Below are positions 45,201 to 58,460 of a DNA stretch of 64,000 nucleotides, piece after piece. The notes under the pieces are model-generated. The model ran no database searches, was not told where the DNA came from, and saw nothing but the letters and a program-made list of their open reading frames with translations. A program made the position numbers and the translations under genes. Where the stretch lies: positions 28,643,538-28,707,537 of the forward strand of contig OY987225.1 of assembly GCA_963920705.1 (NCBI GenBank), read 5' to 3'. This DNA is from Odiellus spinosus (lineage: Eukaryota > Arthropoda > Arachnida > Opiliones > Phalangiidae). Every line of letters begins with the position of its first letter. The stretch's first letter is position 1.

Positions 45201-48200
45201 TACACCCCCTGTAAAAACGACCGATCGATACATACACCCCCTGTAAAAACGACCGATCGATACATACACCCCCTGTAAAAACGACCGATCGATACATACA
45301 CCCCCTGTAAAAACGACCGATAGATAAATACACCCCCTGTAAAAACGACCGATCGATAAATACACCCCCTGTAAAAACGACCGATCGATAAATACACCCC
45401 CTGTAAAAACGACCGATCGATAAATACACCCCCTGTAAAAACGACCGATCGATAAATACACCCCCTGTAAAAACGACCGATCGATTAATACACCCCCGGT
45501 AAAACGACCGATCGATAAATACACCCCCGGTAAAAACGACCGATCGATAAATACACCCCCGGTAAAAACGACCGATCGATAAATACACCCCCGGTAAAAA
45601 CGACCGATCGATAAATACACCCCCGGTAAAAACGACCGATCGATAAATACACCCCCGGTAAAAACGACCGATCGATAAATACACCCCGGTAAAAACGACC
45701 GATCGATAAATACACCCCCGGTAAAAACGACCGATCGATAAATACACCCCCTGTAAAAACGACCGATCGATAAATACACCCCCTGTAAAAACGACCGATC
45801 GATAAATACACCCCCTGTAAAAACGACCGATCGATAATACACCCCCTGTAAAAACGACCGATCGATACATACACCCCCTGTAAAAACGACCGATCGATAA
45901 ATACACCCCCTGTAAAAACGACCGATCGATAAATACACCCCCTGTAAAAACGACCGATCGATAAATACACCCCCTGTAAAAACGACCGATCGATAAATAC
46001 ACCCCCTGTAAAACGACCGATCGATAAATACACCCCCTGTAAAAACGACCGATCGATAAATACACCCCCTGTAAAAACGACCGATCGATAAATACACCCC
46101 CTGTAAAAACGACCGATCGATAAATACACCCCCTGTAAAAACGACCGATCGATAAATACACCCCCTGTAAAAACGACCGATCGATAAATACACCCCCTGT
46201 AAAAACGACCGATCGATAAATACACCCCCTGTAAAAACGACCGATCGATAAATACACCCCCTGTAAAAACGACCGATCGATAAATGCACCCCCTGTAAAA
46301 ACGACCGATCGATAAATGCACCCCCTGTAAAAACGACCGATCGATAAATACACCCCCTGTAAAAACGACCGATCGATAAATACACCCCCTGTAAAAACGA
46401 CCGATCGATAAATACACCCCCTGTAAAAACGACCGATCGATAAATACACCCCCTGTAAAAACGACCGATCGATAAATACACCCCCTGTAAAAACGACCGA
46501 TCGATAAATACACCCCCTGTAAAAACGACCGATCGATAAATACACCCCCTGTAAAAACGACCGATCGATAAATACACCCCCTGTAAAAACGACCGATCGA
46601 TAAATACACCCCCTGTAAAAACGACCGATCGATAAATACACCCCCTGTAAAAACGACCGATCGATAAATACACCCCCTGTAAAAACGACCGATCGATAAA
46701 TACACCCCCTGTAAAAACGACCGATCGATAAATACACCCCCTGTAAAAACGACCGATCGATAAATACACCCCCTGTAAAAACGACCGATCGATAAATACA
46801 CCCCCTGTAAAAACGACCGATCGATAAATACACCCCCTGTAAAAACGACCGATCGATAAATACACCCCCTGTAAAAACGACCGATCGATAAATACACCCC
46901 CTGTAAAAACGACCGATCGATAAATACACCCCTTGTAAAAACGACCGATCGATAAATACACCCCCTGTAAAAACGACCGATCGATAAATACACCCCCTGT
47001 AAAAACGACCGATCGATAAATACACCCCTGTAAAAACGACCGATCGATAAATACACCCCCTGTAAAAACGACCGATCGATAAATACACCCCATGTAAAAA
47101 CGACCGATCGATAAATACACCCCTTGTAAAAACGACCGATCGATAAATACACCCCCTGTAAAAACGACCGATCGATAAATACACCCCCTGTAAAAACGAC
47201 CGATCGATAAATACACCCCTTGTAAAAACGACCGATCGATAAATACACCCCCTGTAAAAACGACCGATCGATAAATACACCCCCTGTAAAAACGACCGAT
47301 CGATACATACACCCCCTGTAAAAACGACCGATCGATACATACACCCCCTGTAAAAACGACCGATCGATAAATACACCCCCTGTAAAAACGACCGATCGAT
47401 ACATACACCCCCTGTAAAAACGACCGATCGATACATACACCCCCTGTAAAAACGACCGATCGATACATACACCCCCTGTAAAAACGACCGATCGATACAT
47501 ACACCCCCTGTAAAAACGACCGATCGATACATACACCCCCTGTAAAAACGACCGATCGATAAATACACCCCCTGTAAAAACGACCGATCGATAAATACAC
47601 CCCCTGTAAAAACGACCGATCGATAAATACACCCCCTGTAAAAACGACCGATCGATAAATACACCCCCTGTAAAAACGACCGATCGATAAATACACCCCC
47701 TGTAAAAACGACCGATCGATAAATACACCCCCTGTAAAAACGACCGATCGATAAATACACCCCCTGTAAAAACGACCGATCGATAATACACCCCCTGTAA
47801 AAACGACCGATCGATAAATACACCCCCTGTAAAAACGACCGATCGATAAATACACCCCCTGTAAAAACGACCGATCGATAAATACACCCCCTGTAAAAAC
47901 GACCGATCGATAAATACACCCCCTGTAAAAACGACCGATCGATAAATACACCCCCTGTAAAAACGACCGATCGATAAATACACCCCCTGTAAAAACGACC
48001 GATCGATAAATACACCCCCTGTAAAAACGACCGATCGATAAATACACCCCTTGTAAAAACGATCGATCGATAAATACACCCCCTGTAAAAACGACCGATC
48101 GATAAATACACCCCTTGTAAAAACGATCGATCGATAAATACACCCCCTGTAAAAACGACCGATCGATAAATACACCCCCTGTAAAAACGACCGATCGATA

Positions 48201-51200
48201 AATACACCCCCTGTAAAAACGACCGATCGATAAATACACCCCCTGTAAAAACGACCGATCGATAAATACACCCCCTGTAAAAACGACCGATCGATAAATA
48301 CACCCCCTGTAAAAACGACCGATCGATAAATAAACCCCTTGTAAAAACGACCGATCGATAAATACACCCCCTGTAAAAACGACCGATCGATAAATACACC
48401 CCCTGTAAAAACGACCGATCGATAAATACACCCCTTGTAAAAACGACCGATCGATAAATACACCCCCTGTAAAAACGACCGATCGATAAATACACCCCCT
48501 GTAAAAACGACCGATCGATAAATACACCCCCTGTAAAAACGACCGATCGATAAATACACCCCCTGTAAAAACGACCGATCGATAAATACACCCCCTGTAA
48601 AAACGACCGATCGATAAATACACCCCCTGTAAAAACGACCGATCGATAAATACACCCCCTGTAAAAACGACCGATCGATAAATACACCCCCTGTAAAAAC
48701 GACCGATCGATAAATACACCCCCTGTAAAAACGACCGATCGATAAATACACCCCCTGTAAAAACGACCGATCGATAAATACACCCCCTGTAAAAACGACC
48801 GATCGATAAATGCACCCCCTGTAAAACGACCGATCGATAAATGCACCCCCTGTAAAAACGACCGATCGATAAATGCACCCCCTGTAAAAACGACCGATCG
48901 ATAAATGCACCCCCTGTAAAACGACCGATCGATAAATGCACCCCCTGTAAAAACGACCGATCGATAAATACACCCCCTGTAAAAACGACCGATCGATAAA
49001 TACACCCCCTGTAAAAACGACCGATCGATAAATACACCCCTTGTAAAAACGACCGATCGATAAATACACCCCTTGTAAAAACGACCGATCGATAAATACA
49101 CCCCTTGTAAAAACGACCGATCGATAAATACACCCCTTGTAAAACGACCGATCGATAAATACACCCCTTGTAAAAACGACCGATCGATAAATACACCCCC
49201 TGTAAAAACGACCGATCGATAAATACACCCCCTGTAAAAACGACCGATCGATACATACACCCCTGTAAAAACGACCAATCGATACATACACCCCCTGTAA
49301 AAACGAATGATCGATACATACACCCCCTGTAAAAACGACCGATCGATACATACACCCCTGTAAAAACGACCGATCGATACATACACCCCCTGTAAAAACG
49401 ACCGATCGATACATACACCCCCTGTAAAACGACCGATAGATAAATACACCCCTGTAAAACGACCAATCGATAAATACACCCCCTGTAAAAACGACCGATC
49501 GATAAATACACCCCCTGTAAAAACGACCGATCGATAAATACACCCCCTGTAAAAACGACCGATCGATAAATACACCCCCTGTAAAAACGACCGATCGATT
49601 AATACACCCCCGGTAAAAAACGACCGATCGATAAATACACCCCCGGTAAAAACGACCGATCGATAAATACACCCCCGGTAAAAACGACCGATCGATAAAT
49701 ACACCCCCGGTAAAAACGACCGATCGATAAATACACCCCCGGTAAAAACGACCGATCGATAAATACACCCCCGGTAAAAACGACCGATCGATAAATACAC
49801 CCCCGGTAAAAACGACCGATCGATAAATACACCCCCGGTAAAAAATGACCGATCGATAAATACACCCCCGGTAAAAACGACTGATCGATAAATACACCCC
49901 TGTAAAAACGACCGATCGATAAATACACCCCCTGTAAAAACGACCGATCGATAAATACACCCCCTGTAAAAACGACCGATCGATAAATACACCCCCTGTA
50001 AAAACGACCGATCGATACATACACCCCCCTGTAAAAACGACCGATCGATAAATACACCCCCTGTAAAAACGACCGATCGATAAATACACCCCCTGTAAAA
50101 ACGACCGATCGATACATACACCCCCTGTAAAAACGACCGATCGATAAATACACCCCCTGTAAAAACGACCGATCGATAAATACACCCCCTGTAAAAACGA
50201 CCGATCGATACATACACCCCCTGTAAAAACGACCGATCGATAAATACACCCCCTGTAAAAACGATCGATCGATAAATACACCCCCTGTAAAAACGACCGA
50301 TCGATAAATACACCCCCTGTAAAAACGACCGATCGATAAATACACCCCCTGTAAAAACGACCGATCGATAAATACACCCCCTGTAAAAACGACCGATCGA
50401 TAAATACACCCCCTGTAAAAACGACCGATCGATAAATACACCCCCTGTAAAAACGACCGATCGATAAATACACCCCCTGTAAAAACGACCGATCGATAAA
50501 TACACCCCCTGTAAAAACGACCGATCGATAAATACACCCCCTGTAAAAACGACCGATCGATACATACACCCCCTGTAAAAACGACCGATCGATACATACA
50601 CCCCCTGTAAAAACGACCGATCGATACATACACCCCCTGTAAAAACGACCGATCGATACATACACCCCCTGTAAAAACGACCGATCGATACATACACCCC
50701 CTGTAAAAACGACCGATCGATAAATACACCCCCTGTAAAAACGACCGATCGATAAATACACCCCCTGTAAAAACGACCGATCGATAAATACACCCCCTGT
50801 AAAAGCGACCGATCGATAAATACACCCCCTGTAAAAACGACCGATCGATAAATACACCCCCTGTAAAAACGACCGATCGATAAATACACCCCTTGTAAAA
50901 ACGACCGATCGATAAATACACCCCCTGTAAAAACGACCGATCGATAAATACACCCCCTGTAAAAACGACCGATCGATAAATACACCCCTTGTAAAAACGA
51001 CCGATCGATAAATACACCCCTTGTAAAAACGACCGATCGATAAATACACCCCTTGTAAAAACGACCGATCGATAAATACACCCCCTGTAAAAACGACCGA
51101 TCGATAAATACACCCCTTGTAAAAACGAACGATCGATAAATACACCCCCTGTAAAAACGATCGATCGATAAATACACCCCCTGTAAAAACGACCGATCGA

Positions 51201-54200
51201 TAAATACACCCCCTGTAAAAACGACCGATCGATAAATACACCCCCTGTAAAAACGACCGATCGATAAATACACCCCCTGTAAAAACGACCGATCGATAAA
51301 TACACACCCTGTAAAAACGACCGATCGATAAATACACCCACTGTAAAAACGACCGATCGATAAATACACCCACTGTAAAAACGACCGATCGATAAATGCA
51401 CCCCCTGTAAAAACGACCGATCGATAAATGCACCACCTGTAAAAACGACCGATCGATAAATACACCCCCTGTAAAAACGACCGATCGATAAATACACCCC
51501 CTGTAAAAACGACCGATCGATAAATACACCCCCTGTAAAAACGACCGATCGATAAATACACCCCTTGTAAAAACGATCGATCGATAAATACACCCCCTGT
51601 AAAAACGACCGATCGATAAATACACCGCTTGTAAAAACGATTGATCGATAAATACACCCCCTGTAAAAACGACCGATCGATAAATACACCCCCTGTAAAA
51701 ACGACCGATCGATAAATACACCCCCTGTAAAAACGACCGATCGATAAATACACCCCCTGTAAAAACGACCGATCGATAAATACACCCCCTGTAAAAACGA
51801 CCGATCGATAAATACACCCCTGTAAAAACGACCGATCGATAAATACACCCCCTGTAAAAACGACCGATCGATAAATACACCCCCTGTAAAAACGACCGAT
51901 CGATAAATACACCCCTTGTAAAAACGACCGATCGATAAATACACCCCCTGTAAAAACGACCGATCGATAAATACACCCCTGTAAAAACGACCGATCGATA
52001 AATACAACCCTTGTAAAAACGACCGATCGATAAATACACCCCCTGTAAAAACGACCGATCGATAAATACACCCCCTGTAAAACGACCGATCGATAAATAC
52101 ACCCCCTGTAAAAACGACCGATCGATAAATACACCCCCTGTAAAAACGACCGATCGATAAATACACCCCCTGTAAAAACGACCGATCGATAAATACACCC
52201 CCTGTAAAAACGACCGATCGATAAATACACCCCCTGTAAAAACGACCGATCGATAAATACACCCCCTGTAAAAACGACCGATCGATAAATACACCCCCTG
52301 TAAAAACGACCGATCGATAAATACACCCCCTGTAAAAACGACCGATCGATAAATGCACCCCCTGTAAAAACGACCGATCGATAAATGCACCCCCTGTAAA
52401 AACGACCGATCGATAAATACACCCCCTGTAAAAACGACCGATCGATAAATACACCCCCTGTAAAAACGACCGATCGATAAATACACCCCCTGTAAAAACG
52501 ACCGATCGATAAATACACCCCCTGTAAAACGACCGATCGATAAATACACCCCCTGTAAAAACGACCGATCGATAAATACACCCCCTGTAAAAACGACCGA
52601 TCGACAAATACACCCCCTGTAAAAACGACCGATCGATAAATACACCTGTAAAAACGACCGATCGATAAATACACCCCCTGTAAAAACGACCGATCGATAA
52701 ATACACCCCCTGTAAAAACGACCGATCGATACATACACCCCCTGTAAAAACGACCGATCGATACATACACCCCCTGTAAAAACGACCGATCGATACATAC
52801 ACCCCCTGTAAAAACGACCGATCGATACATACACCCCCTGTAAAAACGACCGATCGATACATACACCCCTGTAAAAACGACCGATAGATAAATACACCCC
52901 TGTAAAAACGACCGATCGATAAATACACCCCCTGTAAAAACGACCGATCGATAAATACACCCCCTGTAAAAACGACCGATCGATAAATACACCCCCTGTA
53001 AAAACGACCGATCGATAAATACACCCCCTGTAAAAACGACCGATCGATTAATACACCCCCGGTAAAAACGACCGATCGATAAATACACCCCCGGTAAAAA
53101 CGACCGATCGATAAATACACCCCCGGTAAAAACGACCGATCGATAAATACACCCCCGGTAAAAACGACCGATCGATAAATACACCCCCGGTAAAAACGAC
53201 CGATCGATAAATACACCCCCGGTAAAAACGACCGATCGATAAATACACCCCCGGTAAAAACGACCGATCGATAAATACACCCCCGGTAAAAACGACCGAT
53301 CGATAAATACACCCCCTGTAAAAACGACCGATCGATAAATACACCCCCTGTAAAAACGACCGATCGATAAATACACCCCCTGTAAAAACGACCGATCGAT
53401 AAATACACCCCCTGTAAAAACGACCGATCGATACATACACCCCCTGTAAAAACGACCGATCGATAAATACACCCCTGTAAAAACGACCGATCGATAAATA
53501 CACCCCCTGTAAAAACGACCGATCGATAAATACACCCCCTGTAAAAACGACCGATCGATAAATACACCCCCTGTAAAAACGACCGATCGATAAATACACC
53601 CCCTGTAAAAACGACCGATCGATAAATACACCCCCTGTAAAAACGACCGATCGATAAATACACCCCCTGTAAAAACGACCGATCGATAAATACACCCCCT
53701 GTAAAAACGACCGATCGATAAATACACCCCCTGTAAAAACGACCGATCGATAAATACACCCCCTGTAAAAACGACCGATCGATAAATACACCCCCTGTAA
53801 AAACGACCGATCGATAAATACACCCCCTGTAAAAACGACCGATCGATAAATGCACCCCCTGTAAAAACGACCGATCGATAAATGCACCCCCTGTAAAAAC
53901 GACCGATCGATAAATACACCCCCTGTAAAAACGACCGATCGATAAATACACCCCCTGTAAAAACGACCGATCGATAAATACACCCCCTGTAAAAACGACC
54001 GATCGATAAATACACCCCCCTGTAAAAACGACCGATCGATAAATACACCCCCTGTAAAAACGACCGATCGATAAATACACCCCCTGTAAAAACGACCGAT
54101 CGATAAATACACCCCCTGTAAAAACGACCGATCGATAAATACACCCCCTGTAAAAACGACCGATCGATAAATACACCCCCTGTAAAAACGACCGATCGAT

Positions 54201-57200
54201 AAATACACCCCCTGTAAAAACGACCGATCGATAAATACACCCCCTGTAAAAACGACCGATCGATAAATACACCCCCTGTAAAAACGACCGATCGATAAAT
54301 ACACCCCCTGTAAAAACGACCGATCGATAAATACACCCCCTGTAAAAACGACCGATCGATAAATACACCCCCTGTAAAAACGACCGATCGATAAATACAC
54401 CCCCTGTAAAAACGACCGATCGATAAATACACCCCCTGTAAAAACGACCGATCGATAAATACACCCCCTGTAAAAACGACCGATCGATAAATACACCCCT
54501 TGTAAAAACGACCGATCGATAAATACACCCCCTGTAAAAACGACCGATCGATAAATACACCCCTGTAAAAACGACCGATCGATAAATACACCCCTGTAAA
54601 AACGACCGATCGATAAATACACCCCCTGTAAAAACGACCGATCGATAAATACACCCCATGTAAAAACGACCGATCGATAAATACACCCCTGTAAAAACGA
54701 CCGATCGATAAATACACCCCCTGTAAAAACGACCGATCGATAAATACACCCCCTGTAAAAACGACCGATCGATAAATACACCCCCTGTAAAAACGACCGA
54801 TCGATAAATACACCCCCTGTAAAAACGACCGATCGATAAATACACCCCCTGTAAAAACGACCGATCGATAAATACACCCCCTGTAAAAACGACCGATCGA
54901 TACATACACCCCCTGTAAAAACGACCGATCGATAAATACACCCCCTGTAAAAACGACCGATCGATAAATACACCCCTGTAAAAACGACCGATCGATAAAT
55001 ACACCCCTGTAAAAACGACCGATCGATAAATACACCCCCTGTAAAAACGACCGATCGATAAATACACCCCCTGTAAAAACGACCGATCGATAAATACACC
55101 CCCTGTAAAAACGACCGATCGATACATACACCCCTGTAAAAACGACCGATCGATACATACACCCCCTGTAAAAACGACCGATCGATACATACACCCCCTG
55201 TAAAAACGACCGATCGATAAATACACCCCCTGTAAAAACGACCGATCGATAAATACACCCCCTGTAAAAACGACCGATCGATAAATACACCCCCTGTAAA
55301 AACGACCGATCGATAAATACACCCCTGTAAAAACGACCGATCGATAAATACACCCCCTGTAAAAACGACCGATCGATAAATACACCCCCGGTAAAAACGA
55401 CCGATCGATAAATACACCCCCGGTAAAAACGACCGATCGATAAATACACCCCCGGTAAAAACGACCGATCGATAAATACACCCCCGGTAAAAACGACCGA
55501 TCGATAAATACACCCCCGGTAAAAACGACCGATCGATAAATACACCCCCGGTAAAAACGACCGATCGATAAATACACCCCCTGTAAAAACGACCGATCGA
55601 TAAATACACCCCCTGTAAAAACGACCGATCGATAAATACACCCCCTGTAAAAACGACCGATCGATAAATACACCCCCTGTAAAAACGACCGATCGATAAA
55701 TACACCCCCTGTAAAAACGACCGATCGATAAATACACCCCCTGTAAAAACGACCGATCGATAAATACACCCCCTGTAAAAACGACCGATCGATAAATACA
55801 CCCCCTGTAAAAACGACCGATCGATAAATACACCCCCTGTAAAAACGACCGATCGATAAATACACCCCCTGTAAAAACGACCGATCGATAAATACACCCC
55901 CTGTAAAAACGACCGATCGATAAATACACCCCCTGTAAAAACGACCGATCGATAAATACACCCCCTGTAAAAACGACCGATCGATAAATACACCCCCTGT
56001 AAAAACGACCGATCGATAAATACACCCCCTGTAAAAACGACCGATCGATAAATACACCCCCTGTAAAAACGACCGATCGATAAATACACCCCCTGTAAAA
56101 ACGACCGATCGATAAATACACCCCCTGTAAAAACGACCGATCGATAAATACACCCCCTGTAAAAACGACCGATCGATAAATACACCCCCTGTAAAAACGA
56201 CCGATCGATAAATACACCCCCTGTAAAAACGACCGATCGATAAATACACCCCCTGTAAAAACGACCGATCGATAAATACACCCCCTGTAAAAACGACCGA
56301 TCGATAAATACACCCCCTGTAAAAACGACCGATCGATAAATACACCCCCTGTAAAAACGACCGATCGATAAATACACCCCCTGTAAAAACGACCGATCGA
56401 TAAATACACCCCCTGTAAAAACGACCGATCGATAAATACACCCCCTGTAAAAACGACCGATCGATAAATACACCCCCTGTAAAAACGACCGATCGATAAA
56501 TACACCCCCTGTAAAAACGACCGATCGATAAATACACCCCCTGTAAAAACGACCGATCGATAAATACACCCCCTGTAAAAACGACCGATCGATAAATACA
56601 CCCCCTGTAAAAACGACCGATCGATAAATACACCCCCTGTAAAAACGACCGATCGATAAATACACCCCCTGTAAAAACGACCGATCGATAAATACACCCC
56701 CTGTAAAAACGACCGATCGATAAATACACCCCCTGTAAAAACGACCGATCGATAAATACACCCCTTGTAAAAACGACCGATCGATAAATACACCCCCTGT
56801 AAAAACGACCGATCGATAAATACACCCCCTGTAAAAACGACCGATCGATAAATACACCCCCTTGTAAAAACGACCGATCGATAAATACACCCCCTGTAAA
56901 AACGACCGATCGATAAATACACCCCTGTAAAAACGACCGATCGATAAATACACCCCTGTAAAAACGACCGATCGATAAATACACCCCCTGTAAAAACGAC
57001 CGATCGATAAATACACCCCTTGTAAAAACGACCGATCGATAAATACACCCCTTGTAAAAACGACCGATCGATAAATACACCCCCTGTAAAAACGACCGAT
57101 CGATAAATACACCCCCTGTAAAAACGACCGATCGATAAATACACCCCTGTAAAAACGACCGATCGATAAATACACCCCTGTAAAAACGACCGATCGATAA

Positions 57201-57220
57201 ATACACCCCCTGTAAAAACG

Positions 57221-57420
57221 NNNNNNNNNNNNNNNNNNNNNNNNNNNNNNNNNNNNNNNNNNNNNNNNNNNNNNNNNNNNNNNNNNNNNNNNNNNNNNNN
57301 NNNNNNNNNNNNNNNNNNNNNNNNNNNNNNNNNNNNNNNNNNNNNNNNNNNNNNNNNNNNNNNNNNNNNNNNNNNNNNNNNNNNNNNNNNNNNNNNNNNN
57401 NNNNNNNNNNNNNNNNNNNN
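57221..57420. other. assembly gap (200 N)
   Basis: Exactly 200 undetermined bases interrupt the 32-bp array. The round number suggests a placeholder, so the true array length is unknown. Confidence 0.99.
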
Positions 57421-58385
57421 TAAATACACCCCCGGTAAAAACGACCGATCGATAAATACACCCCCGGTAAAAACGACCGATCGATAAATACACCCCCGGT
57501 AAAAACGACCGATCGATAAATACATCCCCGGTAAAAACGACCGATCGATAAATACACCCCCGGTAAAAACGACCGATCGATAAATACACCCCCGGTAAAA
57601 ACGACCGATCGATAAATACACCCCCGGTAAAAACGACCGATCGATAAATACACCCCCGGTAAAAACGACCGATCGATACATACACCCCCGGTAAAAACGA
57701 CCGATCGATACATACACCCCCTGTAAAAACGACCGATCGATACATACACCCCCCGTAAAAACGACCGATCGATACATACACCCCCCGTAAAAACGACCGA
57801 TCGATACATACACCCCCCGTAAAAACGACCGATCGATAAATACACCCCCCGTAAAAACGATCGATCGATAAATACACCCCCCGTAAAAACGACCGATCGA
57901 TAAATACACCCCCCGTAAAAACGACCGATCGATAAATACACCCCCCCGTAAAAACGACCGATCGATAAATACACCCCCCCGTAAAAACGACCGATCGATA
58001 AATACACCCCCCCCGTAAAAACGACCGATCGATAAATAGATCCCCCCGTAAAAACGACCGATCGATAAATAGACCCCCCGTAAAAACGACCGATCGATAA
58101 ATACACCCCCCGTAAAAACGACCGATCGATAAATACACCCCCCGTAAAAACGACCGATCGATAAATACACCCCCCGTAAAAACGACCGATCGATAAATAC
58201 ACCCCCCCGTAAAAACGACCGATCGATAAATACACCCCCCCCCCGTTAAAACGACCGATCGATAAATAGACCCCCCGTAAAAACGACCGATCGATAAATA
58301 CACCCCCCGTAAAAACGACCGATCGATAAATACACCCCCCGTAAAAACGACCGATCGATAAATACATCCCCCGTAAAAACGACCG

Positions 58386-58460
58386 AAAAATTGAGATTCG
58401 AAAAATTGAGACTCGAAAAATTGAGACTCGAAAAATTGAGACTCGAAAAATTGAGACGAA
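58386..58460 (+). repeat. 15-bp transition units
   Basis: About five units of GAAAAATTGAGACTC link the last 32-bp unit (which breaks after ACGACCGA) to the 20-bp array. They share the AAAAATTGAGAC part of the next satellite. Confidence 0.9.

Larger units (their letters stand above)
35545..58385 (+). repeat. 32-bp tandem satellite, about 700 copies, with assembly gap
   Basis: The unit joins GTAAAAACGACC, CGATCGATAAA and TACACCCCCT into 32 bp. Most copies are identical or differ at a few fixed sites: CATACA or ATGCAC for AATACAC, CCCTTG for CCCCTG, CCCGG for CCCTG, and the short ACACCTG form. Variants come in blocks, giving a higher-order repeat of about 7.6 kb. Near the right end the C-run grows (CCCCCCG and longer). 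The minus strand is stop-free in all three frames, so every three units give a 32-residue pattern; no start context, splice signal or non-repeat sequence supports a protein. Confidence 0.97.

Noticed and set aside
35185-58367. Minus-strand open frames of up to about 5,460 codons repeating YLSIGRFYRGCIYRSVVFTGG-like units
   Set aside because: They are the 32-bp satellite read in three frames. The unit has no stop on the minus strand, all three frames stay open together, one frame crosses the N gap, and no non-repeat coding sequence or gene signals are attached.
35545-58385. CRISPR-like regular direct repeats
   Set aside because: The 32-bp units abut with no unique spacers, and the surrounding genes are metazoan with introns.
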